Of a stretch of 64,000 nucleotides of DNA, positions 1 to 8,116 are shown in pieces. Below the pieces are notes generated by a model. The model saw only the letters and a program-made list of their open reading frames with translations, was not told the DNA's origin and did no database searches. A program made the translations under genes and the position numbers. Where the stretch lies: NCBI RefSeq assembly GCF_000166775.1, contig NC_014720.1, forward strand, positions 1,106,001-1,170,000. The letters are read 5' to 3'. Origin of the DNA: Caldicellulosiruptor kronotskyensis 2002. GTDB taxonomy: Bacteria > Bacillota > Thermoanaerobacteria > Caldicellulosiruptorales > Caldicellulosiruptoraceae. Numbering within the stretch: position 1 is the first letter of the stretch; each line of letters begins with the position of its first letter.

Positions 1-1
1 A

Positions 2-373
2 TTAGGAGTAATACTGTTTTGTCTTTGCATATGGGGGCTTTCTAACCTTCATAGATACATGCAGCTTTTGAATATAGGAATTGTAGTATTTAAAGGGTTT
101 TCATTTGGGCTTGCTACTGCTGTCTTTTTTTACGTGTACAAGATAAAAGGGTTTGCATTCTTTTTGTCGTATATACTATTAAAGGAATTGATTGTTTTTA
201 TATTTTTGATTATACTTATTCTGTATTCATTTATAATGTTATTCTTTAAAAACAAAATGGCAAGAACAGACAAAAGCTCATTTGCAATTATTGGAATGAT
301 TATAATATTTTTAATGTGCGGGATACTGGTGATTGACAACATGGTAGCAAAACTTGCTTGCAGGTTAATATAA
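2..373 (+). CDS. SpoIIM-like integral membrane protein, C-terminal part (5' end outside window)
   Basis: The frame is open from base 2 with no start, so this is the last 123 residues of a longer protein; an internal Met at base 59 is only one possible start. The product is almost entirely hydrophobic, with about three or four membrane segments and a conserved-looking block near the start (FKGFSFGLA, then KGFAFFLSY) that resembles the second half of SpoIIM, a membrane protein of the sporulation engulfment machinery. In Bacillus spoIIM also lies shortly upstream of a xerD-type recombinase gene, as here. SpoIIM is about 200 residues, so roughly the N-terminal 40% would be missing. The family call is by pattern and gene context; another small polytopic membrane protein remains possible. 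Confidence 0.55.
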   Translation, partial: LGVILFCLCIWGLSNLHRYMQLLNIGIVVFKGFSFGLATAVFFYVYKIKGFAFFLSYILLKELIVFIFLIILILYSFIMLFFKNKMARTDKSSFAIIGMIIIFLMCGILVIDNMVAKLACRLI

Positions 374-428
374 GATTGATATAAGCTGGCAGGAATTTAT
401 TTATAGATATAAGGGGATTTGGGTATAG

Positions 429-1304
429 ATGAGTATCATAGAAGCGTTTGGTAATTACCTCCAGAGACAGAATAGATTTTCACAGAATACTATAAGTTCG
501 TATTTACGGGACGCTAAAAAATACATAGAGTTTTTAGATGACATAAAAATAAAACTTGAAAATACTTCTCAGACAACATTGATAGCATACATTATCAGTA
601 TGCAAAAAGGTGGTAAATCAAACAGTACTATTGCACGAGCAATTGTTTCACTAAAAGTCTTCTATGAATTTCTAAAAATTCAGGATATTGTTGATATTGG
701 AAAGATTGAGATTGAACCTCCAAAACTTGAAAAAAGCCCACCTCAGATACTTACAAGAGATGAGGTGGAAAGGCTTCTTTCATGTCCGAAAGAGGATGAT
801 ATTAAGGGAATCAGAGATAAAGCAATGCTTGAGCTTTTGTATGCAACAGGTATCAGGGTAAGCGAGCTTATAAATCTCAATCTTGACGACATCAATCTTG
901 AACACGGATATATTATTTGCAAAAACAAGAAAAGAGACAGAGTTATTCCCATTGGTTCATATGCCATTTCGGCAGTGGAGAAGTATTTGCGTCATTCACG
1001 GCCTTACCTTGCAAAAAGTAAAGATGAAGAAGCTCTTTTTTTGAACTTTAGCGGTGAAAGAATGACAAGACAGGGATTTTGGAAGATAGTAAAGTTCTAT
1101 GCACAAAATGCAAAGATAGATAAAGAAATAACACCGCATGTGCTCAGGCATTCTTTTGCCACTCATCTAATTGAAAATGGGGCAGATGTGAGAGCTGTTC
1201 AACAAATGCTTGGTCATGCTGATATTTCAACAACACAGAGATACCTTCAAGTTGCAAATGTTAAGCTAAAAGAGGTGTATCAAAAAACTCATCCACGTGC
1301 ATAA
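429..1304 (+). CDS. xerD: Site-specific tyrosine recombinase, XerD type
   Basis: A 291-residue protein of the usual Xer length. The N-terminal SAM-like core-binding domain covers about residues 1-90 and the catalytic domain 105-285. The full catalytic set is visible: Arg143 (TGIRVSEL), a Lys in the beta-hairpin near 167, His237 and Arg240 (HVLRHSFATH), His263 (LGHADI) and nucleophile Tyr272 (TTQRY). Xer recombinases resolve chromosome dimers at dif during division. No phage or integron genes lie nearby, which supports a housekeeping role. It stands between the SpoIIM-like gene and its own terminator. XerC, XerD and single-Xer (XerA) proteins cannot be separated from sequence alone, so the D is a best guess. 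Confidence 0.9.
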   Translation: MSIIEAFGNYLQRQNRFSQNTISSYLRDAKKYIEFLDDIKIKLENTSQTTLIAYIISMQKGGKSNSTIARAIVSLKVFYEFLKIQDIVDIGKIEIEPPKLEKSPPQILTRDEVERLLSCPKEDDIKGIRDKAMLELLYATGIRVSELINLNLDDINLEHGYIICKNKKRDRVIPIGSYAISAVEKYLRHSRPYLAKSKDEEALFLNFSGERMTRQGFWKIVKFYAQNAKIDKEITPHVLRHSFATHLIENGADVRAVQQMLGHADISTTQRYLQVANVKLKEVYQKTHPRA

Positions 1305-1333
1305 ATAAGATTTTTATTTTGAAAATACGTGGT

Positions 1334-1356
1334 GCAAGGCAGTGCCTTGCTTTTTA
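1334..1356 (+). terminator. Rho-independent terminator of xerD
   Basis: GCAAGGC (1334-1340) and GCCTTGC (1344-1350) form a 7-bp stem with a 3-nt loop, followed by a T run. It separates xerD from murT. Confidence 0.8.
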
Positions 1357-1395
1357 TATTTTACATATCTTTTCAGAAAGTAGGGGATGAGATAG

Positions 1396-2751
1396 TTGGA
1401 AAATTTGAAACTTTACATTGCCATTTTGCTGGGGATGATTGTTAAGCTTATGCTGAAGCTTTGTGGGAAAGATGCAACAAGCGCACCAGGTAAGATTGCC
1501 CTGAGGATTTATCCAAGGATTATAAAAGAGATTGATAAAAGGTGCAAATTGAAGATACTTATATCAGGTACAAATGGTAAGACAACCACAAACAACATAA
1601 TAAACTGGTTAATTGCGGACGATAGAGTTGTGCTTTCTAATTTGAAGGGGTCAAACATGGCAAACGGGATTGTAAGTGCTTTTATAAATAATCTAAGGTC
1701 AAATTATGATATTGCATGTTTTGAAGTTGACGAAGGCTCACTGCCAATTGTAACAAGATACTTAAAACCAGACATATTTGTTACAACCAATGTGTTCAGA
1801 GACCAGCTTGACAGGTACGGTGAACTTGACAGGGTAAAAGATCTGATTTTAGATCATATTGGACAGGCTTTAGCTATAATAAATGCAGACGATCCAAACT
1901 TGGCAAGTTTTAGTGGTGAAAAAAAGGTGTTTTATAGTGTTGATGAAAATATGTTTAGTCGAAGAACCAATGTTACATTGGATTCACGTTTCTGTCCTAT
2001 TTGCAATGCCAAGCTTGAATATTCGTTTTATAATGTTGGACATCTTGGTAAATATGAATGCTCAGTTTGTGGTTATAAAAATCCTGAAAGCAGGTTTATC
2101 ATCACAAATATAAGAGAAGATTTGACAGGGTTTGTTTTTGATTTTGTTGACAGAGAAACAGGTATAAATATTGAAAATATTAGATGGAAAATGGGTGGTG
2201 TTTATAATCTGTACAATGTATGTGCAGCTATTTCGGCAGCAATGCTGATTGGCATTGAAAAGGAAAGAATAAAAGAAAGAATTGAAACATTTGAAAATAA
2301 ACTTGGAAGGTTAGAAAAGAAAGAAGTTGGCGGTAAAAAAGTGATAATATCACTTGTAAAAAACCCCATAGGCATGAGCGAGACACTAAACGTAATTAGT
2401 CAGGATCCTGATCCCAAGGCTATTGTGTTTATCCTCAACGATAATGCTGCGGATGGCAGAGATATTTCATGGATTTGGGATGCTGATTTTGATATCTTAT
2501 ACAAAATAGAAAATATCAAAGCTTTGTATTTTAGTGGCAAGAGGAAAGAAGATATGGCCTTGAGAGTAAAATACAGTGAATTTGTACTTTCTAATTTTGA
2601 GTTTATTGACTACAAAGAAGATTTAAACAGGGTTTTTGATCAAAATGATATCCACAAAGTCTATATTCTTCCAACATACACCGCTCTTTTTGAGGTAAGA
2701 AAGATAGTAGATAGCCTTTCAAAAAAGGATGGGATAAAAAAATGGAGGTAA
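1396..2751 (+). CDS. murT: Lipid II isoglutaminyl synthase, MurT subunit
   Basis: A 451-residue Mur-ligase-like protein. MurT with GatD amidates the D-glutamate of lipid II to D-isoglutamine at the cytoplasmic membrane. The ATP-binding loop GTNGKTT lies at about 58-64, the Mur ligase central domain follows, and a four-cysteine zinc ribbon typical of MurT is present (Cys200, Cys203, Cys222, Cys225). The C-terminal 110 residues match the DUF1727-type domain of the family. The start is TTG, preceded by an AGGGGATGAG ribosome-binding site; no better start fits. It overlaps gatD by 10 bases, so the two subunits are translated together. Confidence 0.93.
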   Translation: MENLKLYIAILLGMIVKLMLKLCGKDATSAPGKIALRIYPRIIKEIDKRCKLKILISGTNGKTTTNNIINWLIADDRVVLSNLKGSNMANGIVSAFINNLRSNYDIACFEVDEGSLPIVTRYLKPDIFVTTNVFRDQLDRYGELDRVKDLILDHIGQALAIINADDPNLASFSGEKKVFYSVDENMFSRRTNVTLDSRFCPICNAKLEYSFYNVGHLGKYECSVCGYKNPESRFIITNIREDLTGFVFDFVDRETGINIENIRWKMGGVYNLYNVCAAISAAMLIGIEKERIKERIETFENKLGRLEKKEVGGKKVIISLVKNPIGMSETLNVISQDPDPKAIVFILNDNAADGRDISWIWDADFDILYKIENIKALYFSGKRKEDMALRVKYSEFVLSNFEFIDYKEDLNRVFDQNDIHKVYILPTYTALFEVRKIVDSLSKKDGIKKWR

Positions 2752-3470
2752 ACATTGTGAACATGTTCCCCGAGGTTTTGAACTTGTACGGGGATAGGGG
2801 CAACATTTTATGCCTTCAGAAAAGATGTGTTTGGCGAGGAATTAAAGCAAATGTGTTTGAATACACCTTGGGTGCAGAACAAGAAATCCTAAAAAGTGCA
2901 GATATAATTTTGCTTGGTGGGGCATCAGATAGAGAACAGTCTATTGTATATTCACATCTTATAAATTTGAAAGGGCTTATTAAAAGTCTTATTGAAGATG
3001 GAATTGTAGTACTTGCAATCTGTGGTGGCTATCAGCTTTTAGGAGAGGCTTATATCGATGCAAGCGGAAGAGCAATAAAGGGTCTTCATCTTCTGGATTT
3101 TATAACAAAAGCTGAGGGGAAAAGACTTATTGGTAACATTATAATCGAAACAAGCTTGGATGTTTTTCCAAAAACAGTTGTGGGATATGAAAATCATGGT
3201 GGTAGAACATATCATGATTATCAACCTTTTGGCAAGGTTTTAAAAGGTTATGGCAATAACGGAAAGGATGGGTTTGAAGGACTAATTTATAAAAACGTGA
3301 TAGGTACTTATCTGCACGGACCTCTTCTTCCAAAAAATCCGCATATTGCAGACTTTATGATCAAAAAAGCTCTTGAAAGAAAGTATAATTTGGATAGCTT
3401 AGAGTTTCAGAAATTAGATGATACATTAGAGTATTTAGCACACAACAGGGTAAAAGAATTGTATATGTAA
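2742..3470 (+). CDS. gatD: Lipid II isoglutaminyl synthase, glutaminase subunit GatD
   Basis: A 242-residue class I glutamine amidotransferase that supplies ammonia to MurT. The nucleophile is Cys94 in the elbow AICGGYQ and the catalytic His is His192 in GTYLHGP; ENHGGRTYHD is also typical of GatD. The chosen ATG keeps the first beta strand (MEVNIVNMF) that aligns with known GatD proteins. A GTG at 2757 has a better-spaced GGAGG (2744-2748) but would remove that strand. The gene overlaps murT by 10 bases and is followed by a terminator. Confidence 0.93.
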   Translation: MEVNIVNMFPEVLNLYGDRGNILCLQKRCVWRGIKANVFEYTLGAEQEILKSADIILLGGASDREQSIVYSHLINLKGLIKSLIEDGIVVLAICGGYQLLGEAYIDASGRAIKGLHLLDFITKAEGKRLIGNIIIETSLDVFPKTVVGYENHGGRTYHDYQPFGKVLKGYGNNGKDGFEGLIYKNVIGTYLHGPLLPKNPHIADFMIKKALERKYNLDSLEFQKLDDTLEYLAHNRVKELYM

Positions 3471-3483
3471 AACAAATATTTAG

Positions 3484-3517
3484 AAAAAAGGCTGCAATTT
3501 AGAGGCAGCCTTTTATA
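3484..3517 (+). terminator. Rho-independent terminator of murT-gatD
   Basis: AAAAGGCTGC pairs with GCAGCCTTTT (3505-3514) across a 9-nt loop, ending in a short T run. Confidence 0.85.
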
Positions 3518-3548
3518 ATTATAATTCACAAATTTATAAATTTTCATA

Positions 3549-3577
3549 TTGACTTTTTTGAATAAAGATCATAAAAT
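3549..3577 (+). promoter_or_regulatory. Sigma-A-type promoter of the nucleoside operon
   Basis: TTGACT (3549-3554), a 17-nt spacer, and TAAAAT (3572-3577). Transcription should start near 3584, inside the repeated operator-like sequence that follows. Confidence 0.75.
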
Positions 3578-3581
3578 AGTA

Positions 3582-3617
3582 ATGTCAGATGTCAGATGTT
3601 AGATGTCTGACATCTAA
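3582..3617 (+). promoter_or_regulatory. Palindrome plus heptamer repeats: candidate operator of the nucleoside operon
   Basis: TTAGATGTCTGACATCTAA (3599-3617) is a perfect 9+1+9 palindrome. Just upstream, the heptamer TGTCAGA/TGTCAGA/TGTTAGA is repeated in tandem (3583-3603), so extra half-sites overlap the start point. GntR-family repressors bind odd-length palindromes of this kind, and the operon encodes one at 9060-9800. Assignment to that regulator is inference. Confidence 0.6.
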
Positions 3618-3643
3618 AAAATACAAAAGGAGGTTTGCTTTTT

Positions 3644-4666
3644 ATGAAGAGAAGCTTGTATGCGGTTTTAAGTCTTGTTGTGATTGCTGCTCTTTTATTA
3701 AGCTTAAATGTATCTTGGAACATGGCAAGTGGGTCTACATCCCAAAAAACTTTTAGGGTAGGGCTTGTCACTGACGTTGGTGGTGTCAATGACAGAAGTT
3801 TCAACCAGTCTGCATATGAAGGACTGAAAAGAGCTGAAAAAGAACTAAAAATCAAAACAACTCTCATTCAGTCAAAGCAGATGACAGACTATGTTCCAAA
3901 CTTACAGAAACTTGCAAAAGCTAATTACGATTTAATTATTGCAGTTGGTTTTTTGATGCACGACTCGGTTGTGACAGTTGCAAAGCAGTTCCCAAAGGCA
4001 AAATTTTTAATTATCGACTCTGAGATTTCTGACCTTCCTAATGTTGCCTCAGCTATGTTTAGAGAAGAACAAGCAGGCTACTTAGCAGGAGTTGCTGCAG
4101 CTTTGCTTGAGAAAGCTAAGTTTGGTAAAACAACTGGAAAGAATATATTTGGAGTTGTAGGTGGCATGAAGATTCCACCTGTTGACAGATACATTGCAGG
4201 TTTTAAAGCTGGCGTCTTGAGCGAGATTCCAAAAGCAAAGGTTATAATCAAGTACACTGGCAAGTTTGATGACCCGGCATCAGGAAAACAGGTAGCTCTT
4301 TCAGAAATTGCACAGGGTGCTGACTTTGTGTTCCAAGTTGCAGGGCAGACAGGTCTTGGTGTTATCCAGGCTGCAAAAGAAAAGGGAGTTTATGCAATAG
4401 GTGTTGACTCAGACCAAAGCTATGTTGCACCAGCCACTGTTGTTACCTCTGCAATGAAGAGAGTTGACGTTGCAACATACAGTGTTATAAAAGATACATT
4501 AAATGGGAAATTCAAAAGTGGTATCATTTACTTTGATTTGAAAAACAATGGCGTTGGACTTGCTCCATTTATGAAAGGTGTTCCAAATAGTGTGAGTGCA
4601 AAAATAAACAAGGTAATTGCTGATATAAAAGCTGGTAAGATAAAGATACCAACAGAAGTAAAGTAG
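3644..4666 (+). CDS. BMP-family nucleoside ABC transporter, substrate-binding protein
   Basis: A 340-residue exported binding protein of the BmpA/Med family, which feeds nucleosides to the ABC importer encoded downstream. Family signatures include VGLVTDVGGVNDRSFNQSA near the mature N-terminus, the DSEISDLPN segment and GVDSDQSYVAP. The start is ATG 3644, 10 nt after AAAGGAGG; a TTG nine bases upstream is less likely. The N-terminus is a clear signal sequence (MKRSLYAVL, then a hydrophobic core). However, no cysteine lies near the expected cleavage site, so the lipoprotein anchor usual for this family is missing. It is the first gene of the operon, and a stem-loop right after it may raise its level relative to the rest. 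Confidence 0.92.
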   Translation: MKRSLYAVLSLVVIAALLLSLNVSWNMASGSTSQKTFRVGLVTDVGGVNDRSFNQSAYEGLKRAEKELKIKTTLIQSKQMTDYVPNLQKLAKANYDLIIAVGFLMHDSVVTVAKQFPKAKFLIIDSEISDLPNVASAMFREEQAGYLAGVAAALLEKAKFGKTTGKNIFGVVGGMKIPPVDRYIAGFKAGVLSEIPKAKVIIKYTGKFDDPASGKQVALSEIAQGADFVFQVAGQTGLGVIQAAKEKGVYAIGVDSDQSYVAPATVVTSAMKRVDVATYSVIKDTLNGKFKSGIIYFDLKNNGVGLAPFMKGVPNSVSAKINKVIADIKAGKIKIPTEVK

Positions 4667-4681
4667 TACCATTTAAGTTTT

Positions 4682-4725
4682 AAAGGCCTGCTGGGCAATA
4701 TCTAATATCACAGCAGGCCTTTCAA
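4682..4725 (+). terminator. Strong stem-loop between binding-protein gene and rest of operon
   Basis: AAAGGCCTGCTG (4682-4693) and CAGCAGGCCTTT (4711-4722) form a perfect 12-bp stem, but only three T residues end it. It could be a leaky terminator or an mRNA-stabilising 3' structure. Confidence 0.6.
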
Positions 4726-4770
4726 CAATACACAAGTTTATAACACAAATAGAGGGGAGTACTAATCCAT

Positions 4771-5505
4771 ATGATAGGGATAATAGGTGGTTCTGGATTT
4801 TACTCTTTTTTGGAAAACTTTGAGGAGATTGAGATTGAAACACCTTATGGCAAACCAAGTGATAAAATAGCAATCTCCAAGGTGGGAGGAAAGGAAGTTG
4901 CGTTTATTCCGAGGCATGGTAAGAAACATATTTACCCTCCTCATAAAGTGCCATATAAGGCAAATATATATGCATTAAAAGAACTGGGTGTTGAGAAGAT
5001 TATTTCAACAACAGCATGTGGAAGCTTAAAAAAGGAGATTATGCCGGGTGATTTTGTAATTGTTGACCAGTTTATTGACAGAACATGGGGACGAGAGGAC
5101 ACATTTTCGGATATTGGAAATGTAAAGCACACCTCAATGGCACAGCCTTATGATGAACAGATGAGAGAAATTGCAATTAATGTTTTAGAAGAACTTGGAT
5201 ATAGATTTCATAAAAAAGGTACATGTGTAGTTATTCAGGGACCGCGATTTTCTACTTTAGCAGAAAGCAGATGGTATTCCAAGATGGGGTTTGACGTTAT
5301 TGGAATGACCCAGTATCCCGAAGTAGCTTTGGCAAATGAACTTGGAATAAAGTATTTAAACATAACTCTTGTGACAGACTATGATGCGGGGTTAGAAGAT
5401 GACCCAGATATAAAACCTGTTTCGCATGAAGAGGTTTTAAGAGTGTTTTCTGAAAATGTAGAAAAGCTCAAAAAGGTTATCATTGAAATAATAAAAAGAA
5501 TATAA
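4771..5505 (+). CDS. mtnP: S-methyl-5'-thioadenosine phosphorylase family protein
   Basis: A 244-residue PNP/MTAP-family phosphorylase, splitting a purine (thio)nucleoside with phosphate. Visible family marks are the phosphate-binding GGSGFY at the N-terminus, RHGKKH, TTACGSL, GPRFSTLAESRWY and GMTQYPE. TDYD near the C-terminus carries the two aspartates that favour 6-aminopurines, so methylthioadenosine or adenosine is the likely substrate. The same operon also carries a PNP for 6-oxopurines (13685) and a pyrimidine phosphorylase (10445), which covers all base classes. A broader adenosine phosphorylase role is possible. Confidence 0.85.
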   Translation: MIGIIGGSGFYSFLENFEEIEIETPYGKPSDKIAISKVGGKEVAFIPRHGKKHIYPPHKVPYKANIYALKELGVEKIISTTACGSLKKEIMPGDFVIVDQFIDRTWGREDTFSDIGNVKHTSMAQPYDEQMREIAINVLEELGYRFHKKGTCVVIQGPRFSTLAESRWYSKMGFDVIGMTQYPEVALANELGIKYLNITLVTDYDAGLEDDPDIKPVSHEEVLRVFSENVEKLKKVIIEIIKRI

Positions 5506-5523
5506 AGACAGGTGGGACATGAT

Positions 5524-7035
5524 ATGGAGTACATTTTGCAGGTAAAGGATATTTCTAAAAGATTTGGTAATATTCAAGCAAATGATAATGTGTGTTTGGA
5601 TGTCAAAAAAGGTGAGGTACATGCCATACTTGGGGAAAATGGTGCTGGAAAGTCTACTTTAATGAATATCATCTATGGTCTTTATACTCCTGATTCTGGA
5701 GAGATATATTTTGAAGGTCAAAAACTTGAAGTCAAAGGACCTCATGAAGCAATTGAAAAAGGAATAGGAATGGTTCATCAGCATTTTATGTTGATACCTG
5801 TATTTACCGTGGCTGAAAATATTGTTTTGGGATTTGAGCCAAAAGGTTTTAGGTTTAATGTTCAAGAAGCTGAGAAGAAAATTCTTGAGATTTCGAAGAA
5901 ATACAATTTAGAAATTGACCCAAAGGCAAAAGTTGGAGATTTAAGTGTAGGTATGCAACAGAGAGTAGAGATATTAAAGGCTTTTTACAGAGATGCAAGG
6001 CTTTTGATACTTGATGAACCAACAGCAATGCTAACACCCCAAGAGACAAGGGAGCTTTTTAAGATTATAAATAACCTGAAAGCTCAAGGGATATCCATAT
6101 TATTTATAAGCCACAAACTTGATGAGGTTATGGAAATTTCAGATAGAGTAACTGTTATGAGAAGAGGAAAGACAATAAAGACCTTGAACACCAAAGAAAC
6201 AACTGAACAGGAACTTGCAAATTTGATGGTCGGAAGAGAAGTTAAACTTGTTGTTGAAAAGACTGAACCGCGGTTAGGAGAGACTGTATTAAAGGTTGAA
6301 AACCTTTCAGTCAAACTGAAAAACGGTGTTGAAAAGGTCAAAGATGTAAGTTTTGAAGTAAGAAGAGGAGAGATTTTTGGTATAGCAGGTGTTGATGGAA
6401 ATGGACAAAATGAGCTTGTAGAAGCTATTGTTGGACTTATTTCATCAACAGGGAAAATAATCTTCAAAGGAGAGGAAATTCAAAACCTTCCCACCCGCAA
6501 ACGTTACGAAAAAGGGATTGCTTATATTCCAGCAGACAGGCAGCAGGACGGGCTTGTTTTGAACTTTACAGTGGCAGAAAACATTGTGCTCAAAAGATAC
6601 TATAAAAAGCCATATTCTAATGGAGGTTTTTTAAATTATAAGGTAATAATCTCAGAAGCTGATAGACTCATACATGAATTTGATGTGCGTCCACCTGATT
6701 ACAAGTTATTTGCAAAGAATCTTTCAGGTGGCAATCAGCAAAAGGTAATCTTGGCAAGGGAGTTTTCAAGCAGTCCAGACCTTTTAATTGCTGTTCAACC
6801 AACAAGAGGAATGGATGTGGGAGCTATAGAGTACATCCATAGAAAACTGATTGAACTTCGGGACAGTGGTAAAGCAATACTACTTGTTTCTTTAGAACTT
6901 GATGAGATTTTGAATCTTTCTGACAGGATTGCTGTGATGTATTCGGGCAGGATTATGGATATTTTGGAAAGTAAAAATGCAACAAAAGAAGAGATAGGAC
7001 TTATGATGATAGGCAAGAAAAAGAAGGAGGCCTAA
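5524..7035 (+). CDS. Nucleoside ABC importer, duplicated ATPase (NupO-like)
   Basis: A 503-residue ATPase with two ABC modules, as in sugar and nucleoside importers of the CUT2/BMP class. The first half has Walker A GENGAGKST, signature LSVGMQQR and Walker B LLILDEPTAMLT. The second half has a degenerate loop (GVDGNGQNE) and signature LSGGNQQK, the usual asymmetry of this class. ATG 5524 follows GGTGGG at good spacing; GTG 5512 is an alternative. It lies 18 nt after the phosphorylase gene and directly before the two permeases, so it powers nucleoside uptake with the binding protein at 3644. Confidence 0.93.
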   Translation: MEYILQVKDISKRFGNIQANDNVCLDVKKGEVHAILGENGAGKSTLMNIIYGLYTPDSGEIYFEGQKLEVKGPHEAIEKGIGMVHQHFMLIPVFTVAENIVLGFEPKGFRFNVQEAEKKILEISKKYNLEIDPKAKVGDLSVGMQQRVEILKAFYRDARLLILDEPTAMLTPQETRELFKIINNLKAQGISILFISHKLDEVMEISDRVTVMRRGKTIKTLNTKETTEQELANLMVGREVKLVVEKTEPRLGETVLKVENLSVKLKNGVEKVKDVSFEVRRGEIFGIAGVDGNGQNELVEAIVGLISSTGKIIFKGEEIQNLPTRKRYEKGIAYIPADRQQDGLVLNFTVAENIVLKRYYKKPYSNGGFLNYKVIISEADRLIHEFDVRPPDYKLFAKNLSGGNQQKVILAREFSSSPDLLIAVQPTRGMDVGAIEYIHRKLIELRDSGKAILLVSLELDEILNLSDRIAVMYSGRIMDILESKNATKEEIGLMMIGKKKKEA

Positions 7036-7038
7036 ACG

Positions 7039-8115
7039 GTGATGGTAAAAAAGGTTTTGCAGAGTATTTTAATGCCGCTTATTGCTATTTTTATATCCAT
7101 GATTGTAGGTGGGATAGTAATATTAATCACAGCAAAACAAAATCCCATTTATGCGTACATGGCACTTTTTAGCGGAGCATATGGGAATTTAATGAACTTT
7201 GCGACAACTCTGACAAACGCAATACCTCTCATAATAACAGGCCTTGGAGTTGCAATAGCATTTTCTTCAGGACTTTTTAATATTGGTGCTGAAGGGCAGT
7301 TTTGGATAGGCGCAATTGTTGCAACTTATCTTGGGTATCAGATAAAGGGTCTTCCATGGTTTTTACACATTCCATTGATAATAATATGTGCTATGATAGC
7401 GGGCGCACTTTGGGGTGGACTTGTTCCAGGATTGGCAAAAGTTTATACTGGTGCTCATGAGGTTATCACAACTATGATGATGAGCTATATAGCCATTTAT
7501 TTTAGCCACTATTTGTTAGAAGGCGGTCCAATGATGGACAAGGGAACAATACCCCAATCACCGGTGATTCAAAACAGTGCAAAGTTAAGTACTTTGGTAC
7601 CAAATACACAGCTGTCAAGTGGACTTTACATTGCAATTTTGGCAGTTGTGGTAGTATATATTCTCATGTACAAAACAACCATAGGTTATGAACTCAGAGC
7701 AGTAGGGTTTAATATCAAAGCTGCAAAGTATGCTGGCATGAACGTTGCTCAAAAACTTGTTTTGGCAATGGGGCTTTCCGGTGCATTTGCTGGTCTTGCT
7801 GGTGCTGTTCAGATAATGGGTGTGCAGCACAGACTCTATGATAGCTTTACTTCTGGTTATGGTTATACTGCTATAGTTGTTGCGCTTCTTGCGAATAACA
7901 ATCCAATTGGTGTTGTAATTGCAGCACTTTTCTTGGCAGGACTTTCAACAGGTGCCCAGGAGATGCAGATGCAAACAAATATTTCTGGACAGCTTGCTGA
8001 TGTTGTGGTAGGACTTATAATATTCTTTATTGCAATTGAAGAACTTTATAGGATTGTTATGGAAAAGATTAAAACCAGGAAAACAAAGTTGCAACCGGTA
8101 GGAGGGCAAGAGTAA
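7039..8115 (+). CDS. Nucleoside ABC importer permease 1 (NupP-like)
   Basis: A 358-residue polytopic membrane protein with about eight to ten hydrophobic segments. FNIGAEGQFWIGA, the conserved cytoplasmic TTIGYELRAVG coupling region and a following small-residue-rich GLAGAVQIMG segment mark the branched-chain/CUT2-type permease family. It pairs with the next permease as a heterodimer. Adjacent GTG (7039) and ATG (7042) starts both fit the GGAGG at 7026-7030. Slightly longer than the second permease, as in Bacillus NupP and NupQ. Confidence 0.92.
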   Translation: MMVKKVLQSILMPLIAIFISMIVGGIVILITAKQNPIYAYMALFSGAYGNLMNFATTLTNAIPLIITGLGVAIAFSSGLFNIGAEGQFWIGAIVATYLGYQIKGLPWFLHIPLIIICAMIAGALWGGLVPGLAKVYTGAHEVITTMMMSYIAIYFSHYLLEGGPMMDKGTIPQSPVIQNSAKLSTLVPNTQLSSGLYIAILAVVVVYILMYKTTIGYELRAVGFNIKAAKYAGMNVAQKLVLAMGLSGAFAGLAGAVQIMGVQHRLYDSFTSGYGYTAIVVALLANNNPIGVVIAALFLAGLSTGAQEMQMQTNISGQLADVVVGLIIFFIAIEELYRIVMEKIKTRKTKLQPVGGQE

Positions 8116-8116
8116 G

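Noticed and set aside
2757..3470. Shorter GatD from GTG 2757
   Set aside because: The GGAGG spacing is good, but the first beta strand of the glutaminase fold would be lost; kept as an alternative.
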